Position numbers and translations under genes: made by a program. A DNA stretch of 52,416 nucleotides from Bacteroidaceae bacterium (lineage in GTDB: Bacteria; Bacteroidota; Bacteroidia; Bacteroidales; Bacteroidaceae). Location: the NCBI GenBank assembly GCA_024398785.1, contig JAKSIO010000014.1, positions 1-52,416 on the forward strand, written 5' to 3'. Below are positions 22,489 to 31,366 of this stretch, one piece after another; the first letter of the stretch is position 1; each line of letters starts with the position of its first letter. A model generated the notes under the pieces. The model saw only the letters and a list, made by a program, of their open reading frames with translations, was not told the origin of the DNA and did not search any database.

Positions 22489-22492
22489 GCAG

Positions 22493-22537
22493 TTTCAGTT
22501 ACGGTAACAATCCTTGCCGTACTGAAACGCAAATATA
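22493..22537 (-). promoter_or_regulatory. -7 box and leader hairpin before the GT2 gene
   Basis: TATATTTG at 22537-22530 fits the -7 consensus. Immediately downstream an inverted repeat (arms 22493-22505 and 22517-22528, GTTTCAGT and ACGG halves with one bulge) fills nearly the whole leader and ends 4 nt before the ATG at 22488. A transcript starting here would begin within this hairpin. Confidence 0.5.
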
Positions 22538-22580
22538 TAACATTTTTTTGTATATATTATGAATTAAGGGACTTTTCAGA

Positions 22581-23741
22581 CTATTCTGTCAAATTGTTTT
22601 TCAGTGCGTCAAGGAATCCGTGACCATATTTCAGATCCGGCTCAACATGATTGCCCTCACCCCATTCATTCCAAGCTCTTAAGAATAGTATCCTATGCTC
22701 ATAAGGCCTGTCTTTCACCAGATCCAAAGCCAGTTTTATATTTTTGTCAAAAACCTGTGGTGTGGCATTATAATTGATTACGCCCTGTCTTCCGGCTCTG
22801 GGACTTCTGTCCCAATTTGGCAACAATGTGGGGAATATGTTGTCCTGAGCATCTTGCGGAGTATACATGTTTTCAATTATCTTTTCATGATCAAATTTTC
22901 TGAGAAAACCTGTATTGAAGAATTTTGACAGGAATGCTGATGTCAGGTATCCCAGTCTGTTGCCGAGAATTACCGAAGCTCTGTACCATCCCACAGAATT
23001 CACAGCATCAAAGCCCATGTTCAATGCATCATTGTAATATTGTCCCGGATTGGACAGATCGATTTTGGGAGAATAATATTTTTTGCCTTGCGAATTAACT
23101 CTTTTCAAAGATATGTTGCTTACTCTTGCAACAAAATAGATGCCGTCAAAACCATTCTGTTTTGCCATTTGGTTCCACATATCCAGAAACATACGGATAT
23201 CGGGTATGTCCTGATAGTAGTATATATAAAACAACGGTTTGTTGTCAACCTTGATGTAACGCGGATCTTTGAATGCAGGTAAGACATATTCAAAATGGCG
23301 TTTGAAATCTTCCTGAGAATACTTCTGTTCCATCAGTATTGAAGAACTCTGTTTTCCTTTGACATTTGTCCATGTTCTGCTGCTCCAGGATTCATTTGCC
23401 CAACCAAGACAGAAAGGAAAATCAGGTTTGCCGCTGGCCAAGACTTCTGCAAAAGGTCTTTCCAAAAGCATTCTGCCGTCTCCAAACCAATAATGCCAAT
23501 AGCAAAAGCCCTCAATTCCCGCCTCGCGTGCCATTTGGGCCTGCTGCTCCCTTATTTCCGGCATACGTAAATCGTAAAAACCAAGATCGGCTGGTATATG
23601 CGGCTGGTAGTGACCCTTGAACAGCGGTCTGGCCTTAGCTACATTGACCCATTCGGTAAAACCTTTACCCCACCACTCATCATTTTCAGGAATGGGATAA
23701 TATTGGGGCAGATAAAATGCTATTACTCTGGCTTTTTTCAT
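22581..23741 (-). CDS. WbsX-like glycosyltransferase/GH99-like protein
   Basis: A 386-residue cytosolic protein. Its start IAFYLPQYYPIPENDEWWGK then GFTEWVNVAKARPLF, followed by HYQPHIPADLGFYDLR, is the WbsX signature (Glyco_tran_WbsX). Further blocks are EAGIEGFCYWHYWFG, CLGWANESWSSRTW, and near the end FLRAWNEWGEGNHVEPD, where NEW-x-E resembles the acid pair of GH99-type glycosidases. Such proteins sit in O-antigen and capsule loci; whether they transfer or trim sugars is unsettled. The gene follows wzx by 3 nt. Confidence 0.87.
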   Translation of the reverse strand: MKKARVIAFYLPQYYPIPENDEWWGKGFTEWVNVAKARPLFKGHYQPHIPADLGFYDLRMPEIREQQAQMAREAGIEGFCYWHYWFGDGRMLLERPFAEVLASGKPDFPFCLGWANESWSSRTWTNVKGKQSSSILMEQKYSQEDFKRHFEYVLPAFKDPRYIKVDNKPLFYIYYYQDIPDIRMFLDMWNQMAKQNGFDGIYFVARVSNISLKRVNSQGKKYYSPKIDLSNPGQYYNDALNMGFDAVNSVGWYRASVILGNRLGYLTSAFLSKFFNTGFLRKFDHEKIIENMYTPQDAQDNIFPTLLPNWDRSPRAGRQGVINYNATPQVFDKNIKLALDLVKDRPYEHRILFLRAWNEWGEGNHVEPDLKYGHGFLDALKNNLTE

Positions 23742-23744
23742 ATA

Positions 23745-25007
23745 TTATTTTTTCTTCTTTAATGCTACAAGGCGTGCAACACATAAAACAAATAACAGAA
23801 TCTCGGCAAGAGACATTGCTGCAGCACCGGAAACCTCCTGTAATCTATACGCAGTACAAAGCATAACAAGTATGCTGAATATTCCTGTAATCAGAACTGA
23901 GGAAAAGAAATACTTCTGTTTGTTCAGATTGATAAGTCCCACAAAACCAAGCAGATAATTCAGTTCTCCAAAGACTATGACCGGTAACATCAAACGGATA
24001 AGAAACGATGTCCCCTGATATTTCTCACCAAGAAGGGCAAGCCAGTCCGGTCGAGCCAAAAGTCCTGTAACAACGGCACCCAAGATAACAACCAGAGCCA
24101 TAGGTTTTGCAATTTTCTGTAGCATTTTCAGATTCTCATCAGTATTCTGTTTCTTGAATTTCTGACTGAAATGCGGGAACAATGCTTGGGCAATAGGGTT
24201 TATTACAGATTGTACGGCGCGGATAATCTGCTCAGCCGCAGAATAGATACCAACAACGGCATCGTCTCCAACCACCCACTTCATAATGAGGACATTCATT
24301 CTCCGGTACAGGTTGATACCCATTGTGGAACCGAACAGCGCAGCTCCTTCCTTAATCTGCTTGCTTATATCACCCACACTTACAAAATGAAAGTTTATGG
24401 CGAATATTTTTCTCACAAAAACAATGCTTAATATGCCTGCAAGCAAATATCCGGCAGAATTGATTGTAAGCAACAGAACAAGGTCATCTGACGAATGAAT
24501 AAGAAAGAACACAAGTATTGTGAACAATAGTTTTGAAGATACATTGACAATTGTAATATATCTCATTTTTTCAACACCCTGATAGAACCAAACTGGGTTG
24601 AATATGTCTCCAATAATCATTCCGATTCCTGCAAGAAACATAAGTTTTTCAATGCTTGTTTTAAGAATAAATGGAGACAAACCCCATATTACCAGCAGAA
24701 CTAGAAGTGAAATGATAGCCTTTGACGCTATTACGGAATTGAATATTGTTGATACCGTCTGTCTGTCGTCACGGTTTTGTGAAATACTCTTGGTTGCAGA
24801 AAAATTGAAACCGTAGTTTGATATTGTGATAATAAGCTGTATAAGCGTATAGATGTAATAATATGAACCGTATCCGTCTTCCTTGAGTACAGACATAAGA
24901 TAAGGAATTGTTATCATAGGCAGAAGCACATTGATAACATTCAGAATTGACAACGAGAAGAAATTCTCTACCAGCACCTTATATTTTTTCAAATACTCTC
25001 TTATCAT
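23745..25007 (-). CDS. wzx: Polysaccharide repeat-unit flippase (Wzx-like)
   Basis: A 420-residue membrane protein with about 12 helices from the MOP superfamily. It begins with a basic stretch, then NFFSLSILNVINVLLPMITI PYL-type sequence and NPVWFYQGVEKMRY, the classical PWFFQGxExM motif of Wzx/RfbX. It flips lipid-linked oligosaccharide units across the inner membrane. I take the ATG at 25007, which overlaps the wzy stop as ATGA; the longer frame would need a TTG. Order wzz-wzy-wzx-wbsX indicates a Wzy-dependent surface polysaccharide pathway. Confidence 0.87.
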   Translation of the reverse strand: MIREYLKKYKVLVENFFSLSILNVINVLLPMITIPYLMSVLKEDGYGSYYYIYTLIQLIITISNYGFNFSATKSISQNRDDRQTVSTIFNSVIASKAIISLLVLLVIWGLSPFILKTSIEKLMFLAGIGMIIGDIFNPVWFYQGVEKMRYITIVNVSSKLLFTILVFFLIHSSDDLVLLLTINSAGYLLAGILSIVFVRKIFAINFHFVSVGDISKQIKEGAALFGSTMGINLYRRMNVLIMKWVVGDDAVVGIYSAAEQIIRAVQSVINPIAQALFPHFSQKFKKQNTDENLKMLQKIAKPMALVVILGAVVTGLLARPDWLALLGEKYQGTSFLIRLMLPVIVFGELNYLLGFVGLINLNKQKYFFSSVLITGIFSILVMLCTAYRLQEVSGAAAMSLAEILLFVLCVARLVALKKKK

Positions 25008-26284
25008 TGGCAAACAACACTAACACTCTTTCTTTTCATCAACACATCACAACACCAGAACAGCATATAGATAACAGGAATTTCAAATGTAGCCAAATGC
25101 TGGAAAAATATCTCGAACCAGCCCATGAACAGCAAAGAACACCAGAAACCGTATGCAGCACACGTGTATACGTTATTGAACATTGACCCTTTCCAGAATA
25201 TCAGTCTGGACAAATAGAACAATGTGCTTAAAACAAGTATATAGAGAACAAACTGGATTATCGGCAGATTAAGAAACAGCGTTCCAAAAATAGTTCTGAC
25301 GTTTGAATCTACATTGGCACCGAATCCAAGATTAAAATAATACGGATTGAAAGCCGACAATAATTGGGAATCGCTGTCAATTCCTAAAACTTTGAAGATG
25401 TTCAGGAACTGCGTATATACAAGTTCCGGGCCTATTCTGTCCGGAAATCCGCGGCTTAGATCAACACTCAGACCCAATACCCCACTGGTAAAGTAATGCA
25501 CTATATGATTGCCCAAATACTCATATACATTTTCGCCGAAAATATCATCACCGGCAAATGAAAGGGCAATGAGATATGTTATAAAGAAAAAGGACGATGC
25601 CAGAATGAGTATCCACACAAGAAACTTGACGTTCAGTTTGGTTTTTCCGGTAAACACTCTCATAAAGAATCCGGCCATGATAGGGAGAATAAGCCATGAT
25701 TTTGACTGATATACCAGACAAATAGCAATCATAAGAACAAGCAGCACTATGTAACGCCAGTGCTTTTTATCAACATAATATACAAGCAAGGTATTGATAG
25801 CAATGATGAATCTGAACAAATGGCCCCACAAACCGTTCTGGGCAAATTCGTTTGCAAAATCATCACTGCCTATCATATTGTACGATGAAGCAATCATTGA
25901 TTTGAGCCTGTACGCAAAAAGAAGCACAAGCACCCATCCCATTATTTCAATTATAATGGGCATTCTGTCATAGTAAGAAACCTTGAAATCGATGCCGGCA
26001 TCAGGTTCAAAGCCTTTGCGCTTTACAGTATATCCTATTACAAAGCTGGGTAAGGCAAAAATAAATAAACCGGCACTCCATATCAGAATGGTTATATAAT
26101 TGAACTGTGCCACCTCTCCGTGACCGGAAACAGCTAAAGACAATGCCAGGATGACACAATATGGAATAGCAAGAATAATTAGCGGCGTGGATAAAGAATT
26201 CCACGTTTTCTTCTCCAGATATAAGAGCAATGAAACCTCTGCAATGAAAGAGAATAATATCAGAAAATTTTCGAATCCTGACAT
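25004..26284 (-). CDS. wzy: O-antigen/capsule polymerase (Wzy-like)
   Basis: A 426-residue polytopic membrane protein with roughly 11-12 hydrophobic helices and one long extracytoplasmic loop (about 235-320) rich in polar and aromatic residues. Sequence identity in this family is low, so the call rests on topology, length and position between wzz (TGATG overlap) and wzx (ATGA overlap). It would join lipid-linked repeat units in the periplasm. A different polytopic export protein cannot be excluded. Confidence 0.7.
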   Translation of the reverse strand: MSGFENFLILFSFIAEVSLLLYLEKKTWNSLSTPLIILAIPYCVILALSLAVSGHGEVAQFNYITILIWSAGLFIFALPSFVIGYTVKRKGFEPDAGIDFKVSYYDRMPIIIEIMGWVLVLLFAYRLKSMIASSYNMIGSDDFANEFAQNGLWGHLFRFIIAINTLLVYYVDKKHWRYIVLLVLMIAICLVYQSKSWLILPIMAGFFMRVFTGKTKLNVKFLVWILILASSFFFITYLIALSFAGDDIFGENVYEYLGNHIVHYFTSGVLGLSVDLSRGFPDRIGPELVYTQFLNIFKVLGIDSDSQLLSAFNPYYFNLGFGANVDSNVRTIFGTLFLNLPIIQFVLYILVLSTLFYLSRLIFWKGSMFNNVYTCAAYGFWCSLLFMGWFEIFFQHLATFEIPVIYMLFWCCDVLMKRKSVSVVCQ

Positions 26285-27348
26285 CAGTCTTTGCCCACTA
26301 GTCTATCCTTACCGATATACCAAACGCATGTTCCTAAGAATGCCAGGAAGCAATAAACAACACCCATTACCATTTTCTTGGGATGTGACGCCTTATAAGG
26401 AGCAACAGCAGGTTGCATTACAACACAGACAGGAGTACTTTCCTGAACTTTCGCCTTGGCCAGTTCCAATTGTCCGGCCATTTGTGTATATACGTTAAAT
26501 GCAAAACTGCTTTCACTCTCCAGTCTCTTTGCTTCTATCTGAGTCTGCATTCTGACAAGATTCTTGTGTGAATCCATATAAGAAGCATAATTATTCTGTG
26601 CGTTTATGTAGTTTTCTTTTGCCTCATCGTACATTGATTGCGCATATTGCAAATCTGTAATGGCTTTTGCAGTTCTGTACTGACGGATATAATCCTGAAG
26701 ATTGTTGGCAGTACATTCTGCTACATAAGCCGCAATGTAAGGATCCTGCATTGTAACGCTGAGAGATATCACATTGTTACCCTTGTCCACACTGACATCA
26801 ATAAGTTTGTCAAGAGATTTGAGAGACATCTGCTGAGAGCGTGTAAGGAACATGCCTGGAGTATCTTTGGTTGGAATAACATTGTCAACTTCTTTCTTGA
26901 AGATCTTTTTCAACAGTTTTCCGGGAGCCTGCAAAATATAACTCCACCAAGGATAACGTTTGTGATTTTTCAGATAATCATACAAAGAAGTAGTCAATGT
27001 GCTGTCTTTTGTAGTTACCTGCAACGATATCAAATCACACAGGAACGGTGTTGACGACACCATTTGCGGATATAATTCAGGATATAAGGCATCATTTGAA
27101 CTCATAGAACCCATGTCAAAACCAGCCATTGATGCAATAGACATCAGACTACCTGAGATATTCATATTTGACGATGTCTCAGGAGCCATAATTACCTGCG
27201 ATGTGTAGTCTTTTGGAATACTGAAAGCAACAATTATTGCAACAACTCCAGCAATCACTACATTTTTGAAGATGCGTACTTTCTTGCTCCAAAGTAACTT
27301 TACCAGATATACAATGTCAACTTCTTTCTTTATCTCAGTTTGGGACAT
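26284..27348 (-). CDS. wzz: Chain-length determinant (Wzz-like)
   Basis: A 354-residue inner-membrane protein. It has a short cytoplasmic start with EVDIVYLVKLLWSKK, a transmembrane helix (about 28-46), a large periplasmic domain with coiled-coil stretches (about 200-290), and a second helix near 330-347 preceded by the Pro-rich PAVAPYKASHPKK, the classic Wzz motif. It lacks a C-terminal tyrosine-kinase domain, so it is a regulator of chain length rather than a Wzc-type kinase. First gene of the polysaccharide run; no clear promoter lies in the 70 bp upstream, so read-through from the DUF4301 gene is possible. Confidence 0.85.
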   Translation of the reverse strand: MSQTEIKKEVDIVYLVKLLWSKKVRIFKNVVIAGVVAIIVAFSIPKDYTSQVIMAPETSSNMNISGSLMSIASMAGFDMGSMSSNDALYPELYPQMVSSTPFLCDLISLQVTTKDSTLTTSLYDYLKNHKRYPWWSYILQAPGKLLKKIFKKEVDNVIPTKDTPGMFLTRSQQMSLKSLDKLIDVSVDKGNNVISLSVTMQDPYIAAYVAECTANNLQDYIRQYRTAKAITDLQYAQSMYDEAKENYINAQNNYASYMDSHKNLVRMQTQIEAKRLESESSFAFNVYTQMAGQLELAKAKVQESTPVCVVMQPAVAPYKASHPKKMVMGVVYCFLAFLGTCVWYIGKDRLVGKD

Positions 27349-27418
27349 AATTTTCTATTGTTCTAATTTATTACAGTAACGTAATTTGATACACTATTAT
27401 TGTCAATATCAGGAGATA

Positions 27419-28936
27419 TTATTGATGTTGCTCACGCAATAAATCGTTAACAGTCTTTACAGGATTGAATGTAGAAAGAGGCACTTCTACAAATATGGTG
27501 TTCCAATTGCTCATGGCACCATTCCACAATCCCGGTAATTCAAGAGCTTTCAGTTCACGACCAGACTTTGATTTTCTGGAAATAAAACCGGTTGCCGGAT
27601 CAATAAACTGAGTAAGATCAAACTTGTTGCCCTTATAATCTTTCAGACCACAAACAAGATCTACCGGATTGAAATGTGTTCCGTTTTTGAACATTTCTGC
27701 TGATTGGCAGTTGTCCATATCTATCTGTGAACTTTCCAGTATCTGTAACTGAATTGTACCATCCGGTCCGTAAGCAAGGAAAGGTCCGCCACCTGGTTCA
27801 CCAACATTTCTAACCATACCGCAAACACGAATAGGACGATTTAACTTAGCTTTAATCAACTGGTATAATGCGCTGGGTTTCAATTGTTTAGCGTTGTTTA
27901 TTTGAATATTCAAAACGCTTTCCATAAACATCAGAATTTCATTCTGAAGTTCTATAGAAGACTCATCATTTTCCAGTTTTTTGAGGTAGGAAAATAACTT
28001 TTCCTGAACAGAAACCAATACTCCGGCAAGCAATTTTTTATACTCAACCGTATCACTTTTCAATCTGTCAGGGACAACATTGTCTATATTTTTTATGAAT
28101 ACAATATCACTGTTTATCTGATTCAGATTCTCAATAAGCGCACCATGTCCGCCCGGACGGAAAAGGATGGAACCGTCATCGTTTCTGAAAGGATTGTTGT
28201 TCAGATCAACTGCAATTGTATCAGTACTTGCTTTCTGTTCTGAGAACGAAATATTATACTTGATTCCAAACTTATTTTCTATTCCGGAAATATTATCTTT
28301 TATCAGTTGCTTGAACAACTCCTTATGCTCAGCTGAAACAGTAAAATGCAAATTCGCTTCATTGTGGCTACTTGCATACAATGCACCTTCAACAAGATGC
28401 TCTTCCAGTGGAGTGCGTGTGCAATTGTCATAATTATGGAATTGCAGCAGTCCTTTAGGCAGCGCACCATAATTCAAGCCTTCCTTATTCAGCAAAGCTT
28501 CTACTACACTTTTATATTTTCCCTGATTTATAAGGGCATCTGCATCTTTGCCATACAGTCTGATGCATGTCTTGTTCAAAAGGTTGAAAAATGCGAAATG
28601 TCTGATATTTGCAAAGAATTTCTTTTCAAAATCGGTTTGAGGAGTATCATACTCTGCATTCAGAAAACCGAACAGGTCTTTGAACATGCGGCTTGCAGCA
28701 CCGGATGCAGGAACAAATTTGGTCACGGTGTGGTTTTTAGCGCAATATGACTGCCATGTTTCAATGTAATAGTCATGTTTGTCTTTTTCAGGAATATAAA
28801 TTCCCTTGCCTGCTGCAGCTGCTGCAGACAATTGCAAATACGGGAACCCTTTTGCCAAACTCTCAATCTGTGAATTGATTTTTGAAAGGTCTATGCCACG
28901 CTTTTCAAAATCCTGATAATCCTGTTCAGTAAACAT
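27419..28936 (-). CDS. DUF4301 family protein
   Basis: A 505-residue soluble protein recognisable as DUF4301: KFVPASGAASRMFKDLFGF near 92-110 and FRPGGHGALIENLN with NSDIVFIKNIDN in the middle. The first motif resembles the nucleotide-binding loop of sugar nucleotidyltransferases (GG-x-G-x-R-M-like), and the DIVFIKNIDN block is reminiscent of UDP-sugar pyrophosphorylases. Position just upstream of a polysaccharide cluster fits a nucleotide-sugar role, but that is inference. It starts 5 nt after the DUF1573 gene. Confidence 0.85.
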   Translation of the reverse strand: MFTEQDYQDFEKRGIDLSKINSQIESLAKGFPYLQLSAAAAAGKGIYIPEKDKHDYYIETWQSYCAKNHTVTKFVPASGAASRMFKDLFGFLNAEYDTPQTDFEKKFFANIRHFAFFNLLNKTCIRLYGKDADALINQGKYKSVVEALLNKEGLNYGALPKGLLQFHNYDNCTRTPLEEHLVEGALYASSHNEANLHFTVSAEHKELFKQLIKDNISGIENKFGIKYNISFSEQKASTDTIAVDLNNNPFRNDDGSILFRPGGHGALIENLNQINSDIVFIKNIDNVVPDRLKSDTVEYKKLLAGVLVSVQEKLFSYLKKLENDESSIELQNEILMFMESVLNIQINNAKQLKPSALYQLIKAKLNRPIRVCGMVRNVGEPGGGPFLAYGPDGTIQLQILESSQIDMDNCQSAEMFKNGTHFNPVDLVCGLKDYKGNKFDLTQFIDPATGFISRKSKSGRELKALELPGLWNGAMSNWNTIFVEVPLSTFNPVKTVNDLLREQHQ

Positions 28937-28941
28937 ACCTT

Positions 28942-29409
28942 TTATTTTATTGATTCATTAATTCTCTTTGTAGCAGCGCTATCTGTCATTTCGCCCTGAA
29001 TATAGATATAAGCGTTCTCAGTCTTTGCGTTAGTCTTGACAACAATAACTTTACGGAATGTGCCGGGACGACGGGTGGTACCGTCATATTCAACTTTAAT
29101 GGAATCACGGCCGCCTGGTTTGATTGGGTCCTTTGGCCATACGGAAACCTTTGTACAACCGCATGTGGCATTAGCCTGATAAATTATCAAATCTTCCTTA
29201 CCGGTATTTGAAAACTTGAACCAACAGGATTTGTCGGCATCGGTTATGTCAAAAATACCAAAGTTTATGACTGAAACATCAAATTTGATTTCCGGAGCGT
29301 TTTTGTTGTTTTTTGTATCCGTTTTATTGGCATTGGCACTGGTAAACGTTTGTGCTGGTAAAGATAGAACTGTGCCAAATAATAAAGCAATGAATGGGAA
29401 TCTTTTCAT
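28942..29409 (-). CDS. DUF1573 secreted protein
   Basis: A 155-residue exported protein (signal peptide cut near LPAQ). One DUF1573 Ig-like domain: INFGIFDITDADKSCWFKFS, then the ATCGCTKVSVWPKDPIKPGG core and the VKTNAKTENAYIYIQG end. This domain is frequent in Bacteroidetes periplasmic proteins, of unknown function. It begins 17 nt after the tRNA-Gly gene and immediately precedes DUF4301. Confidence 0.88.
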   Translation of the reverse strand: MKRFPFIALLFGTVLSLPAQTFTSANANKTDTKNNKNAPEIKFDVSVINFGIFDITDADKSCWFKFSNTGKEDLIIYQANATCGCTKVSVWPKDPIKPGGRDSIKVEYDGTTRRPGTFRKVIVVKTNAKTENAYIYIQGEMTDSAATKRINESIK

Positions 29410-29426
29410 AAGGCTGAAAAAAAATG

Positions 29427-29499
29427 AGCGGTAAACGGGATTCGAACCCGCGACCCTTAGCTTGGGAAGCTAATGCTCTACCAACTGAGCTACTACCGC
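29427..29499 (-). tRNA. tRNA-Gly (anticodon CCC)
   Basis: The minus strand folds as a full cloverleaf: acceptor GCGGTAG with TTACCGC, D arm GCTCAGTTGGTAGAGC, anticodon stem TTAGC/GCTAA around loop TTCCCAA, and T arm with GGTTCGAATCC. The anticodon is CCC, reading GGG codons. The discriminator is T and CCA is not encoded. A run of eight T follows after a few bases, then the DUF1573 gene starts. Confidence 0.93.
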
Positions 29500-29515
29500 A
29501 TATCCTTATATTATT

Positions 29516-29553
29516 AAGGGCAAAGTTAATAAATATATATCAACTTTGCCCTT
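29516..29553. repeat. 12-bp inverted repeat containing the tRNA promoter
   Basis: AAGGGCAAAGTT (29516-29527) and AACTTTGCCCTT (29542-29553) are perfect complements around a 14-bp AT-rich centre. One arm contains the minus-strand -7 box TAACTTTG (29528-29521) for the tRNA. The hairpin follows the GH51 gene end, but no T run follows on either strand, so a simple intrinsic terminator is unlikely. Confidence 0.6.
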
Positions 29554-29579
29554 AGTATCAAATGATTTTTTACAATAAA

Positions 29580-31157
29580 TTATTCAACTTCAAGAGTAAC
29601 AATACTCATTGCCGGCATGTCAAGAGTGATTGTTCCGTCTTTCTGGATTTTAGCTTTTGCATAAGCTTCTGACTTGATTTTGTCAGGATTTTCAAAAGTA
29701 TTGCAATCGTTCTTGCTCTGTGCTGTCAGTATTTCGCCGCTTACTTTCTTTGCCTTGTAACCGTTCAGATTGATTGTAACGGCCTGTTCCTCTTTAAGAT
29801 CGGCATTTGAAAGAGAAATATGCAGCTTGCCTTTGGCATCTTTTGAAGATGTTACGCTGACCATGGACAATTCACGATTTTCAGGTTCTTCCATAGTTCC
29901 GTTGTAGCGTTCGTTCTTAACAGGAATGATTTTTGAGCCCTGAACTGAAGATGGAATATATGTTGCATCCATATGCGGTTTGTACATCTTGAATACAAAG
30001 TATGTAGGAGTAAGCAACATCTTGTCATCCTTTGTAAGAATCATTGACTGAAGAACGTTGACTACCTGAGCAATGTTGCACATCTGAATACGGTCTGCAT
30101 ATTTGTGGAAAATATTGAGAGACATTGCTGCAACAAAAGCATCGCGCATTGTGCTCTGCTGGAACAGGAAGCCCGGATTGGTTTCAGGTTCTACATCGAA
30201 CCATGTGCCCCACTCGTCAACCAGAAGGTCAATATTGTGGTTTGGGTCATACTTGTCCATAATTGAAAGATGCTTGCGGATTACAGGTTCAATGGCACAT
30301 GCCTTACCCAGACACCAGTAATAGTCGTCGTTGTCAAATTTTGTTGCAGAGCCTTTGCTGCCGTTCCAACCAAGCACTGTATAATAGTGCAGGGATACAG
30401 CATTCATCTGAGTGCCTATTCTGTTCATAAGAACATCCGTCCACTCGTAATCATAATCGCTTGCACCGCTGGCAATCTTGTACAATGGTTTGTCCTGGTC
30501 AAAATTACGGCAATATGTCTGGTAACGGCGGAAAATATCGCTGTAATACTCAGGACGCATGTTGCCGCCACAACCCCATGCTTCGTTACCGATACCAATA
30601 TATTTTACGTTCCACGGCTTTTCTCGGCCGTTCTGCTTGCGCAATGTGGCCATTGGACCATCTGCGGCGTTCATATATTCAATCCACTGAGCTGTTTCCT
30701 GAACACTTCCGCTACCTACATTCATGCTAACGTAGGCATCGCAACCAAGAAGTTCACAGAGATTCAGGAATTCATGTGTACCAAAACTGTTGTCTTCCAC
30801 TACTCCGCCCCAGTTGTTATTGACCATACGCGGACGGTTTTCTTTCGGGCCGATGCCATCCATCCAATGATATTCATCGGCAAAACAACCTCCTGGCCAG
30901 CGCATAAGTGGAACTTGCAGTTCTTTCAATGCGTTGAACACATCAAGACGGTATCCGTCTTTGTTTGGAATTGGACTTTCCGGACCTACCCAAAGACCAC
31001 CGTAGATACATGAACCTAAATGTTCAGAGAACTGACCATAAATGTTCTTATTGATTTTAGCACCCGGATTTGATGCATCAATGTTAACAGCAACGTTATT
31101 CTTGGCATTAACACCTAATGCGAGCAATGCTGATAACAGAAAAAATGACTTTTTCAT
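29580..31157 (-). CDS. Alpha-L-arabinofuranosidase, GH51
   Basis: A 525-residue exported enzyme (signal peptide 1-18) that releases arabinose from arabinan or arabinoxylan. Typical GH51 blocks: INKNIYGQFSEHLG near the start, MRWPGGCFADEYHWMDGIGP, the acid/base Glu192 in GIGNEAWGCGG, and the nucleophile Glu315 in LVDEWGTW. A C-terminal beta-sandwich ends MSIVTLEVE. Length is normal. It stands alone, not in a PUL with SusC/D genes. No clear promoter is seen in the short gap upstream. Confidence 0.92.
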   Translation of the reverse strand: MKKSFFLLSALLALGVNAKNNVAVNIDASNPGAKINKNIYGQFSEHLGSCIYGGLWVGPESPIPNKDGYRLDVFNALKELQVPLMRWPGGCFADEYHWMDGIGPKENRPRMVNNNWGGVVEDNSFGTHEFLNLCELLGCDAYVSMNVGSGSVQETAQWIEYMNAADGPMATLRKQNGREKPWNVKYIGIGNEAWGCGGNMRPEYYSDIFRRYQTYCRNFDQDKPLYKIASGASDYDYEWTDVLMNRIGTQMNAVSLHYYTVLGWNGSKGSATKFDNDDYYWCLGKACAIEPVIRKHLSIMDKYDPNHNIDLLVDEWGTWFDVEPETNPGFLFQQSTMRDAFVAAMSLNIFHKYADRIQMCNIAQVVNVLQSMILTKDDKMLLTPTYFVFKMYKPHMDATYIPSSVQGSKIIPVKNERYNGTMEEPENRELSMVSVTSSKDAKGKLHISLSNADLKEEQAVTINLNGYKAKKVSGEILTAQSKNDCNTFENPDKIKSEAYAKAKIQKDGTITLDMPAMSIVTLEVE

Positions 31158-31182
31158 ATAATTGTAAGTTTAGTGTATACAC

Positions 31183-31362
31183 AAAAAAATCGCATCGGTG
31201 ATGTGATGAGTACTCCGAGAAATATGATTTGAGCGCCCGCTCCTCTTTGTAATCCACCGACTCAAAGGTTACCTGTTACCAGGCGTGGCCCGCCATTGAG
31301 AAAACGAAGCAATCCCGGTTACTTATTTTAATTGATGAGTCTCCCGATCTAGCCCGATGCGA
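31183..31362 (-). ncRNA. Bacteroidales-1 RNA (6S-like), downstream of rplT
   Basis: About 180 nt. A 9-bp terminal stem pairs TCGCATCGG at the 5' end (31362-31354) with CCGATGCGA at the 3' end (31198-31190), followed by seven T. Between them are imperfect long-range pairing and internal hairpins such as GAGCGGGCGCTC and CCTTTG with CAAAGAGG. A -7 box TATCTTTG lies directly upstream and the rplT terminator upstream of that, so it is a separate transcript. Position after rplT with a Bacteroidetes promoter is what is described for the Bacteroidales-1 motif. The rod-like shape recalls 6S RNA, which would bind RNA polymerase. Confidence 0.75.
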
Positions 31363-31366
31363 TGCT

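Noticed and set aside
29516..29553. Calling the inverted repeat after GH51 an intrinsic terminator
   Set aside because: The stem is perfect but no T run follows on either strand.
30270..31013. 247-codon plus-strand ORF opposite the GH51 gene
   Set aside because: Antisense to a well-conserved enzyme with both catalytic glutamates; composition is that of a shadow frame.
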